Assembly (NCBI GenBank): GCA_013329045.1
Contig: DUKZ01000020.1
Span: forward strand, 1 to 33,488
Length of the DNA: 33,488 nt
From: Candidatus Woesearchaeota archaeon
Lineage (GTDB): Archaea > Nanobdellota > Nanobdellia > Woesearchaeales > UBA9989
Direction of reading: 5' to 3'
Under the pieces are notes generated by a model. The model had not been told where the DNA came from and searched no databases. It saw only the letters and a list, made by a program, of their open reading frames with translations. Below are positions 13,902 through 21,535 of the stretch, piece by piece. Position numbers and translations under genes: made by a program. Every line of letters starts with the position of its first letter. Position 1 is the stretch's first letter.

Positions 13902-15656
13902 ATGTTAAGAAAGCTTATCGTTGCCTTTCTCGGCCACGTGGACCACGGAAAAACCTCTATCCAGGATGCCATTAGAGAGAGCACTGTTGTGGAAAGGGAA
14001 GCGGGGAAGATCACCCAGCACGTCGGTGCTTCGATTGTCCCGCAGGAAACTATCGTAAGAATATGCGGCCCCCTCCTGGGGGACACCAAGCTTTCCATTC
14101 CCGGTTTTCTCATGATCGATACGCCAGGCCACCAGGCGTTCACCAACCTCAGAAAACGCGGCGGATCGATCGCTGATATCGCTGTTGTCGTCATTGATAT
14201 CAACGAAGGATTCATGCCTCAGACAATTGAGTCTATAGAGATTCTCAAGACATCAAAAACGCCGTTCATTGTTGCAGCAAACAAGATTGATATCATCCCA
14301 GGTTACCAGTCAAAGCCGGGATTTTCTGTCATAAAAAACATTCAGATGCAACAGGAAAAGGTTGTTGAGACAATTGAGAAGAAAACATATGAGATAGTTG
14401 GAAGGCTAAGTGAGCTCGGCATCCAGTCAGAGCGCTTTGACAGAATTGATGATTACACTAAGCAGGTGGGGATTGTCCCAATCTCTGCAAAGACAAGAGA
14501 AGGTCTGCCGGAGCTGCTCATGGTGCTCGCAGGGCTCGCTCAGAAATATCTCGAGACTGGCCTTCAGGTGGATACTAGAGGCCCGGCAAAAGGAACGATC
14601 CTTGAAGTGAAGGAAGAAAAAGGTCTCGGGACAACGATTGATGTGATCATCTTTGAGGGTTCTTTGAATATAAATGACACGATTGTCGTCGGAACCCTTG
14701 ACGAGCCTCTTGTGACAAAAGTAAAAGCATTGCTCGAACCAATGCCATTATCAGAGATGCGCGATAAGAAATCAAAATTTAAGAGGATCAAGAAGGTCGA
14801 GGCCGCAGCCGGAGTGAAGATATCCGCGCAAACATTTGAGGGAGTCATTGCAGGAATGCCCCTCAGAGCATGCGCTCAAGAGGACATTGGCAAGATAAAG
14901 GCAGAGATCAATAAAGAGATTCAGGAGGTATTGACAAAGACTGACCCTGAGGGGATCATTGTCAAGGCCGACACGCTCGGAAGTTTAGAAGCGCTCGTCA
15001 ATCTCCTTCGTCAGGAGGGCATCAAGATCAAGAAGGCCAGTATCGGCAATATAACAAAGAAGGATTACGTCGATGCAGAAACGAATTATGAGAAGGACCC
15101 GATGCTCGCCATCATCCTCGGTTTTAATGTCACGTATGATCAGAAGGAAAAGCCAGAAAAAGTTGGTATCATCATTGAGAATATTATCTACAAGCTCATC
15201 GATGAGTTCAAGCTGTGGCAGGAAGAGCAGAGGAAGAAGGGGGAATCAAGGGAGCTGGATTTTATCACGAGGCCATTCAAGCTCGAATTCCTCAAGAACT
15301 ATGTCTTTCGCCAGAGCAATCCAGCTATCATCGGGGTAGAGGTTCTCGCTGGCACGGCAAAATCGAATAAGGAAATAATGAATGCCAAAGGCCACACCCT
15401 CTCTCGGATCCGTGCGATGCAGCATGAGAAGACAAGCATCAATGAGGCGACAAAAGGCATGCAGATTGCTGTCTCACTCGATAGGGTGACTGTTGGCCGC
15501 CAGATCAATGAGGGCGATTACTTCTATTCAGTCATTCAGGAGCAAGAGTTCATCAAATTAAAGAAGCTCGCACAATACCTCGCAGAAGATGAGCGAAAAG
15601 TGCTCAAAGAGATCGCGATGATCATGAGGGAAGAGAGTCCCGTCTGGGGGGTATGA
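13902..15656 (+). CDS. infB: Translation initiation factor aIF5B (IF-2)
   Basis: GTPase that promotes subunit joining and initiator tRNA positioning. G1 GHVDHGKT is at 11-18, G3 DTPGH near 73-77, G4 NKID near 127-130 and G5 SAK near 190-192. Domain II follows (GTILEVKEEKGLGTTIDVI), then domain III, then the second beta-barrel domain IV. The length of 584 aa and the start directly at the G domain are typical of archaeal aIF5B, with no bacterial N-terminal extension. The C-terminus ends EESPVWGV. The downstream PUA gene starts inside the stop codon region (ATGATG), so the two form an operon. Confidence 0.96.
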   Translation: MLRKLIVAFLGHVDHGKTSIQDAIRESTVVEREAGKITQHVGASIVPQETIVRICGPLLGDTKLSIPGFLMIDTPGHQAFTNLRKRGGSIADIAVVVIDINEGFMPQTIESIEILKTSKTPFIVAANKIDIIPGYQSKPGFSVIKNIQMQQEKVVETIEKKTYEIVGRLSELGIQSERFDRIDDYTKQVGIVPISAKTREGLPELLMVLAGLAQKYLETGLQVDTRGPAKGTILEVKEEKGLGTTIDVIIFEGSLNINDTIVVGTLDEPLVTKVKALLEPMPLSEMRDKKSKFKRIKKVEAAAGVKISAQTFEGVIAGMPLRACAQEDIGKIKAEINKEIQEVLTKTDPEGIIVKADTLGSLEALVNLLRQEGIKIKKASIGNITKKDYVDAETNYEKDPMLAIILGFNVTYDQKEKPEKVGIIIENIIYKLIDEFKLWQEEQRKKGESRELDFITRPFKLEFLKNYVFRQSNPAIIGVEVLAGTAKSNKEIMNAKGHTLSRIRAMQHEKTSINEATKGMQIAVSLDRVTVGRQINEGDYFYSVIQEQEFIKLKKLAQYLAEDERKVLKEIAMIMREESPVWGV

Positions 15657-16111
15657 TGGAAGGCAGGTTTCTTAACGCAAAAGAGAAAAAGCCTATCTAC
15701 AGCGCTCTAGAAAACCAGTTTGGTGTGCTGCAAAAGTTTGATTCCGCACTCTGGATGAATGCAAAGAAGAGGGTTTATCTGGTGAATAATGATATTGCAG
15801 AGTTTCCAATTGGCCAGATCCGCGTTGATAGTTTCGGCTTATACATAGGAGAATTTCTTGATCCGGCTTTTCGGCCAAGTGTTGAAGGATCACAGTTCAT
15901 CAGCCACTTGGCGACAAAAAATATACTCGATCTCACTGAAGAGCAGGTGCGGCTTTACTTCCAGGGGGATGCATTCCAAATTGACCAGTCACTCCGAGGC
16001 CTTTTCCTGTTAAGATCAGGTGATGATATCATCGGCTGCGCTGCCGCAAAAGATGGGATGCTCATCAATTTCCATCCAAAGACGCGAAGAATCCAGCATT
16101 TTCATGATTAA
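15653..16111 (+). CDS. PUA-domain RNA-binding protein, RsmF/NOL1 C-terminal-like
   Basis: A 152-aa protein resembling the stand-alone C-terminal region of NOL1/NOP2/RsmF rRNA methyltransferases (COG3270-like). FLNAKEKKPIYSALENQFG begins a pre-PUA domain. The pattern LRGLFLLRSGDDIIGCAAAKDG, then FHPKTRRI, is a PUA-type RNA-binding end. No SAM-binding motif is present, so it is not a methyltransferase itself. It may act in rRNA or tRNA modification or ribosome assembly. The start overlaps infB by 4 nt (MM start at ATGATG). A T-rich terminator-like sequence follows directly. Confidence 0.8.
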   Translation: MMEGRFLNAKEKKPIYSALENQFGVLQKFDSALWMNAKKRVYLVNNDIAEFPIGQIRVDSFGLYIGEFLDPAFRPSVEGSQFISHLATKNILDLTEEQVRLYFQGDAFQIDQSLRGLFLLRSGDDIIGCAAAKDGMLINFHPKTRRIQHFHD

Positions 16112-16112
16112 G

Positions 16113-16128
16113 CAGGGGATTTTTTATT
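16113..16128 (+). terminator. T-rich terminator-like element
   Basis: CAGGGGATTTTTTATT follows the PUA gene stop by 1 nt. The same 16 nt occur at 22611-22626 after another gene end. Oligo-T tracts after coding regions are the archaeal intrinsic terminator signal. No strong hairpin precedes it. Confidence 0.55.
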
Positions 16129-16235
16129 TTCATCCATAAACCACCTGTTTATCAAAGCGTTTTCTCAAAATGGTAAGGGCTAAGTTTATAAAATAGACGA
16201 ATTTAGTAATTATAGAATTGCAAGGGTGATGGTTG

Positions 16236-17258
16236 ATGACAATTATAGAGACAACTGGGGAAGATGATCTGCATAGTCTTCGTCTGAAAACAAGAAGAGA
16301 AGATACGAATTACGTAATTTTTGACGTTTCTGGAGACCCCAGGTATCCACAACAGCTCGGGCTTGGAGCTCAGGTGGGGATGAGTATCGATGATTTTTTT
16401 AATCAATTCGATGCAAGAAGGCAAGGCAGGGGACAAGACCTTTTGTCCAGATTCAGGCAGGTTGACCTAGACAGGCAGACAAGAGAGTTCAAGGATGACA
16501 ATAACAGGCCGCCGGTCACACATTACAGGATGGAAGTGAGAGATTATGGCATCCTTGTCATGGTATATGATAAGACCCCCTATCTGCCTTTGTTCAATGA
16601 ACAGGTGCAGATTGGACGCTTAGTCCGCCATGAGCTGGGAAATGACCTCGTGGCCATAAAATTTTTTACTGATGCGGTAAGAAGAGGGGATAGTGCGCTC
16701 ACTGAGGCGCTCCTTGAGGGAGTGGAAGCAAACCTGAGAAATTCTAAGCATACCCTTGACACATTTGGCGATGCGATGGATATCCATGGTCCAAAGATAC
16801 TAATGCAGCCAGTGAGGATCTATCATGAAGTTTTCTTCGACCAGATGCGCCGATTCAATGGTGAATTGAACGAAAGGTATAAGGGGCTTATTGGAGAAAA
16901 TGGGTTTGAGGAGGTAATGGTATATGGCGATGCCAGGTGGCTTCGGATAGTCGTGAGTAACTTGCTCCATAATGCGATGAGGAACTGCACAAAAGAGGGA
17001 GAAATATGTATTGGGTATGAGGAAAGAGAGTTCCTTCACTTTTATGTACGAAACACCGTCGACTGCCCTATTCCCGAAACAACAATTGGAAGAATGTTTG
17101 ATGTCGGCTTTCAGGATGATGAACATGCACGGGCAGGCTCTGAAGGGTTAGGACTGTATTTATCTGACCAGGTCATACGAAAGCATAATGGTCATATGTG
17201 GGCAAGAAATGTTCAGGGAGATTATTTTGATGTGGGGTTCTCATTGCAAAGGTTATGA
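16236..17258 (+). CDS. Soluble sensor histidine kinase
   Basis: A 340-aa cytoplasmic kinase with no membrane segment. The N-terminal ~115 residues have a PAS-like look (YVIFDVSGDPRYPQQLGLG). The phospho-acceptor His is probably H132 in RLVRHELGNDL. The ATPase part shows the N box SNLLHNAMRN (N242, N246), a divergent G1 box (VRNTVDCPIP), an F box RMFDVGF and the G2 box GSEGLGLYLS, then VIRKHNGHMWA. It should autophosphorylate and pass phosphate to a receiver; the CheY-like protein at 1641 is the only intact receiver in the window. The ATG at 16236 has GGTGAT at 16225-16230 as Shine-Dalgarno, and the TATA box TTTATAAA is at 16185-16192. Confidence 0.9.
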   Translation: MTIIETTGEDDLHSLRLKTRREDTNYVIFDVSGDPRYPQQLGLGAQVGMSIDDFFNQFDARRQGRGQDLLSRFRQVDLDRQTREFKDDNNRPPVTHYRMEVRDYGILVMVYDKTPYLPLFNEQVQIGRLVRHELGNDLVAIKFFTDAVRRGDSALTEALLEGVEANLRNSKHTLDTFGDAMDIHGPKILMQPVRIYHEVFFDQMRRFNGELNERYKGLIGENGFEEVMVYGDARWLRIVVSNLLHNAMRNCTKEGEICIGYEEREFLHFYVRNTVDCPIPETTIGRMFDVGFQDDEHARAGSEGLGLYLSDQVIRKHNGHMWARNVQGDYFDVGFSLQRL

Positions 17259-17265
17259 AGCGAAC

Positions 17266-17423
17266 GGCTCTGTAGAAAGTCTCACTTCGCTCGACTCGTG
17301 CCAGCTCAACTCCAGATTCTTTCCCGAAGGTGCTGCGTTCCCGTATGGAGCTACCCCTCGCGACGCACTTGCCTCATTCTGGAGTTTGAGTTTCGCAGAA
17401 AGGCACTTATTTTCTACAGAGCC
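17266..17423. repeat. Imperfect inverted repeat, possible structured element
   Basis: The outer arms are a perfect 13-bp inverted repeat: GGCTCTGTAGAAA (17266-17278) and TTTCTACAGAGCC (17411-17423). A second nested pair is CTCAACTCCAGA (17305-17316) with TCTGGAGTTTGAG (17378-17390), one bulged base. The middle can fold further around GTGC-GCG and CGACGCAC. No target-site duplication is visible. Two blocks recur in the same order near 21399-21488, pointing to a dispersed repeat or RNA family. The 340-nt gap between the kinase and asd holds only this and a weak minus-strand ORF. Confidence 0.65.
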
Positions 17424-17533
17424 AAAGCAAGCACACCGCCAATCACAAGAAATCCGGGAACGCAATAGAAGCCTGCAGTCAGATAAATTCCTTTGGCTGT
17501 TGCAGAGGTTGAAGAAAAGGCTATGTTTTCCAT
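17414..17533 (-). CDS. Possible 39-aa single-pass membrane peptide
   Basis: A short minus-strand frame begins MENIAFSSTSATAKG and ends in a hydrophobic stretch (FYCVPGFLVIGGVLALAL), with the stop lying inside the right arm of the inverted repeat. It could be a small membrane peptide or the remnant of a longer membrane gene. No Shine-Dalgarno or well-placed TATA box was found. The evidence is only the hydrophobic composition and an open frame, so the call is weak. Confidence 0.25.
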   Translation of the reverse strand: MENIAFSSTSATAKGIYLTAGFYCVPGFLVIGGVLALAL

Positions 17534-17598
17534 AATTACAACTATTTAGTAAAAACAATAGAGAAAAATTCTTAAAGAGGAGGGCTTCCAGGTCAGCT

Positions 17599-18801
17599 AT
17601 GGAACCAATAAGGCTTGCAATTCTTGGAGCAACAGGAATGGCTGGGAGAGATGCCCTCAGGCATCAGCAATGGCTAAGTGAAAAAGAGAGGCAGTATGCA
17701 GAGATTACCTATGTGACTGCAGGGCCAACGAGTGTTGGAAGACCTTTGAGAGCCAGATATGAAGAGCGTGAAGCAGCCCTCGCCAAAGCCTATCCAGATA
17801 TTTGGGAAGCACAATCATTCCCCTCATCCCTAGATCACTTAACCATTCAAGAGATGGATCCAGACCAGATTGCAATGCACGCTGATTATGCTATCAGTGC
17901 CCTTGATAGTGAGGTTGCAAGAACTATTGAGCCTGAATTAGCGAGGAGAGGTGTCCATGTATTCTCAAATTCTTCCGCATACCGATGGGATCCGCAAGTA
18001 CCGCTCTTGGTTCCTGAAGTAAACTACAATCATCTTCCCCTAGTCAAGAAACAGGAGACTTCTGGAAAGCGTATCTGTAATCCTAATTGCACAACCGCAG
18101 GATTCATCCCAATCGTTTGGGCATTTAGGCAGGTGGGCTGCACAATAGCAAGCATTAATCTCACAACGTTCCAATCATTGTCAGGGAAAGGAGACGCAAT
18201 AGCTGATCCAGAGTATGTCGCCCGGGCGAGTTCACCAGTATGGGTTGATTGGAAACCGCGTGATGATAGACCAGGGATGAATGAAGAGGAGTGGAAATCA
18301 TCATACGAGCCTCAAAAGATTCTTGGAAGGATAGGAACCATGGAAGAACTTGATGCAGGTATAAGAGCCCAAGAGCTCGGGCAAAGTTCGTCTCTCCTTC
18401 CCATCAGTTCAAGGACTCATAGGATAAGACAAAGCTATGGTCATCTGGAGAGGGTAGATATCCAATTTAAGTCAGCAACATTTGTTGATGAAGCAATAAG
18501 GGTTTTACGGGAATGTAAAATTCCAGAAGAAGTAGCATTCCTCCCCACAACACCAACATGGCTGTTTTATGTTACAAAAGGAAAGCCCTCATATGAAAAA
18601 AATCTCCTGGCTGGTGGTGGTATGAGCATTACTGTTGGTGATATCCAGCAGGTAGGAGAGCATACGCTCAGGATGTGGTCCCTCTCCCATAATTTGAGAA
18701 GGGGGGCAACTTGGGCTGGAAGGCAAGGGCTAGAATTGTTCCTTTCACAACATGTTGATGATTGGAATGAATTTTTTCATCGTTTGCGTCAGAACAGGTA
18801 A
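17599..18801 (+). CDS. asd: Aspartate-semialdehyde dehydrogenase
   Basis: NADPH-dependent enzyme that reduces aspartyl phosphate to aspartate semialdehyde, for lysine, threonine and methionine synthesis. The Rossmann motif LAILGATGMAGRDAL (6-20) opens the protein. The catalytic Cys is C164 in CNPNCTT and the catalytic His is probably H282 in RIRQSYGHLERV. At 400 aa it is somewhat longer than the common ~350 aa. No aspartokinase or homoserine dehydrogenase is nearby, so pathway context is missing in this window. The TATA box TTCTTAAAG (17569-17577) is 27 nt before the ATG. The 3' end overlaps the convergent HAD gene by 13 nt. Confidence 0.88.
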   Translation: MEPIRLAILGATGMAGRDALRHQQWLSEKERQYAEITYVTAGPTSVGRPLRARYEEREAALAKAYPDIWEAQSFPSSLDHLTIQEMDPDQIAMHADYAISALDSEVARTIEPELARRGVHVFSNSSAYRWDPQVPLLVPEVNYNHLPLVKKQETSGKRICNPNCTTAGFIPIVWAFRQVGCTIASINLTTFQSLSGKGDAIADPEYVARASSPVWVDWKPRDDRPGMNEEEWKSSYEPQKILGRIGTMEELDAGIRAQELGQSSSLLPISSRTHRIRQSYGHLERVDIQFKSATFVDEAIRVLRECKIPEEVAFLPTTPTWLFYVTKGKPSYEKNLLAGGGMSITVGDIQQVGEHTLRMWSLSHNLRRGATWAGRQGLELFLSQHVDDWNEFFHRLRQNR

Positions 18802-19415
18802 GGCAAGATTTTTCGAAGGTCATTGCCCTCAACAACAATATCACAAGAGTTCTTTAATTTCTCGCTTCTTGTATTGAAAGCAATGCTTTTTCCAACAAGC
18901 TCCATCATTACAATGTCATTGTCATCATCACCAACAGCAGCGACATCAGCAGGAGTAATCCCTAGTGCTTCGCAGAGTCGTGCAACAATGACTCCTTTCC
19001 CGTTCATGTCCACCGTTGCAGTAAACGTGCCATCCAATAATCCATCATGGTGGTGGATTTCATTTGCAAAGATATGGCTTATTCCAAGTTCTTGTTTTGC
19101 TCGCTTTGCCAAAAGCCAGCTCCCATTCGAGATGATGGCAGTCATCACCCCTCTTTGTTTGATCTCCTTGATTGTCTCCCGAACACCTGGGTTATATTCG
19201 CTGTTTGCAACAATATCAAAAATTGGTTGAACTGTCTTTCCTTTCCAGAGTTTCATCACCTCATGAACAAGGGCATGATAGTCAGTGTAGAGATATTTTT
19301 TGTTCAGCTGTAATCCCAGCTCCAATGTTCCATATGCCTCATGTACCTTGTTCCAGAAATAGTTTTCCTTGAAGATCACGCCGTCCATGTCAAAGCAGAC
19401 AAGTTTAGGAACCAT
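18789..19415 (-). CDS. HAD-family phosphatase, phosphoserine phosphatase-like
   Basis: A 208-aa HAD hydrolase. Motif I is CFDMDGVIF (nucleophile D9, acid D11), motif II is AIISNGSW, motif III uses a Lys near the NGKGVIVARL segment, and motif IV is VGDDDNDIVMME. The cap between motifs I and II is helical (type C1), and the arrangement is nearest to SerB-like enzymes, so phosphoserine phosphatase is plausible but unproven. The ATG at 19415 is chosen because the TATA box TTTTTATAG on this strand (about 19437-19445) is 25 nt upstream; the in-frame TTG at 19421 is less likely. Convergent with asd. Confidence 0.85.
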   Translation of the reverse strand: MVPKLVCFDMDGVIFKENYFWNKVHEAYGTLELGLQLNKKYLYTDYHALVHEVMKLWKGKTVQPIFDIVANSEYNPGVRETIKEIKQRGVMTAIISNGSWLLAKRAKQELGISHIFANEIHHHDGLLDGTFTATVDMNGKGVIVARLCEALGITPADVAAVGDDDNDIVMMELVGKSIAFNTRSEKLKNSCDIVVEGNDLRKILPYLF

Positions 19416-19458
19416 ACCCAATACATCAACCCCCTTCTATAAAAAGATAAAGGAAAAT

Positions 19459-21219
19459 TCAGGCTTTCTTCGCCACATTCACTTTGATATGCGTTTCCTT
19501 GAGCTGCTCAGGATCAACATCTGAGGGGCTGCCATCCATCGGGCATTGCGCATTTTTATTCTTAGGAAATGCAATAACCTCGCGAATATCATTTAAGCCC
19601 AACAACAAAGCAACTAATCGATCAAATCCAAGGCCCATCCCGCCATGGGGCGGCCCCCCGTATTTATACGCATCAAGCAAGAATCCGAATTTTTCCTGTG
19701 CTTTTGCTTCGTCAAGGCCAATCACTTTCATCACCCGTTTCTGCAATTCAGGGTTGCTGATCCTAATAGAGCCAGAACCAATCTCCGTCCCGTTGAGCAC
19801 CACATCGAAAAGGTCTCCGAGCACCATCCCAGGGTCTTTTTCAAGAAAATCGATATGTTCCTTTTTCGGGCTGGTGAACATGTGATGGCAAGGTTCCCAC
19901 CTGTTTTCCTCTTCATTCCACTCATATAAGGGAAAATCAACAACCCACAAGAATTTCAGCTCTTTTGGGTTGATAAGATCGAGTCGCTTGGCAAGTTCTG
20001 TCCGAAGCAATGCGCAAAGCTCATTGCATTTCTTTTCCGAATCTGCGATGAAGAGCAGTGTGCTTCCTTCAGGAGCCCCGGCCATCTCGATGATCTTTGC
20101 TTGAACCTCATCTGAGAAGTACTTTGCGATATTGCTTTCTAGTTTTCCTGCCTTTACTTTCGCATACGCCATTCCCTTCCCGCCATTTTGCTGGATAAAG
20201 GAAATCAGCGAATCAAGCTCATTTCTAGAAAATTCGCTATGAGGGTTGATGCATTTTATCATGCCTCCTGTAGAGGCAACTTGCGTAAACACCTGGAATC
20301 CGCAATCTTTGACGATCTCTGTGATATTGGTAAGTTCCAGCCCAAATCGGATGTCTGGTTTGTCTATCCCGTATTTGTCCATCACTTCTTTATAGGTAAA
20401 GACAGGGAATTTTTCCTTTAATTCAAACCCTTTAACTTCTTTGACAATGTATTTGTATAATCCTTCAACAAATGTTTGGATGTCTTGTGCTGTCACAAAG
20501 CTCATTTCAAGATCTATTTGTGTGTGTTCTGGTTGCCGATCTGCTCGAAGGTCTTCGTCCCGTAAACACCGCGGCATTTGGTAATATCTGTCCATGCCTG
20601 CAACCATCAATATCTGCTTATACAGCTGCGGGCTTTGTGGCAGTGCATAGAACTTTCCTGGATTGACCCGCGATGGAACGATATAATCTCGTGCTCCTTC
20701 TGGTGTTGCCCGGACAAGCAGTGGTGTCTCAACTTCAGTGAACATGTTCTTGTCAAAATATGCCCTGGCAGTCATGGCAACCTTGTGGCGAAACATCAGG
20801 CGTTCTTGCATGATAGGCCGCCGAAGGTCAAGGTACCTGTATTTTAACCTGATTTCTTCTGATGGTTCGACTCTGTCATCGATCTCAAATGGAGGAACCT
20901 CTGATTTGGAAAAGATAATGAGGGTATCAGTGAATACTTCAATCGCGCCTGTCTTGAGGTTTGGATTTTCCATCCCTTCCATGCGTTTTCGGACAACACC
21001 GATAATCTTTATGCAGTCTTCCCGGCGGAGATGTTCTGCTTCCTTGAATATATCCTGCTTATCTGGATTGAAGACAACCTGGGTCATCCCAAACTTGTCC
21101 CGGAGATCGATGAAGATAACGCCTCCATGATCCCTTCGGGTATTTACCCATCCGCAAAGTTCAACCTTTACAGCAACATCTTTATCAGACAGTTCTCCGC
21201 ATGTGTGTGTCCTTAACAT
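19459..21219 (-). CDS. aspS: Aspartyl-tRNA synthetase, bacterial type with GAD domain
   Basis: Charges tRNA-Asp (possibly also tRNA-Asn). The 586 aa length and architecture are bacterial: an N-terminal OB domain (VELCGWVNTRRDHGGVIFIDLRDKFG), motif 2 with the bacterial signature RDEDLRADRQPEHTQIDLEMSF (~217-238), a GAD insertion domain between motifs 2 and 3 (about residues 285-415), motif 3 with GLGFDRLVALLLG, and the C-terminal extension SPSDVDPEQLKETHIKV. Archaeal AspRS is ~430 aa and lacks the GAD domain. Thus the gene was probably acquired from Bacteria. GAGGG about 6 nt upstream serves as Shine-Dalgarno, and a TATA box (TTTATAAATGG) lies at about 21253-21263. Confidence 0.96.
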   Translation of the reverse strand: MLRTHTCGELSDKDVAVKVELCGWVNTRRDHGGVIFIDLRDKFGMTQVVFNPDKQDIFKEAEHLRREDCIKIIGVVRKRMEGMENPNLKTGAIEVFTDTLIIFSKSEVPPFEIDDRVEPSEEIRLKYRYLDLRRPIMQERLMFRHKVAMTARAYFDKNMFTEVETPLLVRATPEGARDYIVPSRVNPGKFYALPQSPQLYKQILMVAGMDRYYQMPRCLRDEDLRADRQPEHTQIDLEMSFVTAQDIQTFVEGLYKYIVKEVKGFELKEKFPVFTYKEVMDKYGIDKPDIRFGLELTNITEIVKDCGFQVFTQVASTGGMIKCINPHSEFSRNELDSLISFIQQNGGKGMAYAKVKAGKLESNIAKYFSDEVQAKIIEMAGAPEGSTLLFIADSEKKCNELCALLRTELAKRLDLINPKELKFLWVVDFPLYEWNEEENRWEPCHHMFTSPKKEHIDFLEKDPGMVLGDLFDVVLNGTEIGSGSIRISNPELQKRVMKVIGLDEAKAQEKFGFLLDAYKYGGPPHGGMGLGFDRLVALLLGLNDIREVIAFPKNKNAQCPMDGSPSDVDPEQLKETHIKVNVAKKA

Positions 21220-21330
21220 TATTGTCCCTCAGGATAACGTTAAGGAGGAACCATTTATAAAGATTATTGAAAGAATGGCTTTGGTGAAAATTGTGGTGAG
21301 CATCATCTTCCGAGGTTCTCTGAAAGGTGA

Positions 21331-21488
21331 AATTTAAACCTGTGGGAGGGGTTGTGCGAAAACAATAGTTTTCGCGACCAGAAAGCAAAGCTTTCTGTGC
21401 ACCTTACGGGAGGGGCCCACACTCAAGAGGTATTCTCAATGAACCGAGGCTGATGCTCACCCGCGGTAGCGAGATTTTCTACAAAGCC
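21331..21488 (+). ncRNA. Possible structured RNA between aspS and the PP2C gene
   Basis: A TATA-like AATTTAAACC (21331-21340) is followed by GCGAAAAC-AATA-GTTTTCGC (21356-21375), a perfect 8-bp hairpin, and AGAAAGC-AAA-GCTTTCT (21380-21396), a perfect 7-bp hairpin. TGTGGG (21341-21346) can pair with CCCACA (21416-21421) to close them in a multi-branch fold. No open frame of interest runs through. GCACCTTACGGGA (21399-21411) and AGCGAGATTTTCTACAAAGCC (21468-21488) match, in the same order, the minus strand of the inverted repeat at 17.3 kb. Either a transcribed RNA or a structured repeat; I recognise no known RNA family. Confidence 0.4.
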
Positions 21489-21535
21489 TGATTAGTGAGA
21501 GAAAGCTATTAATAGGAAGAAGAGAATGGTAACCT

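Noticed and set aside
17259..17598. A tRNA gene or transposon end in the asd upstream gap
   Set aside because: No T-loop GTTC-A-A-C type pattern or CCA end was found, and no target-site duplication flanks the inverted repeat.
21451..21493. Possible C/D box sRNA (CTGATGC near 21450 and CTGA near 21489)
   Set aside because: The C box has a mismatch, the flanking terminal stem does not pair, and there are no internal C'/D' boxes.
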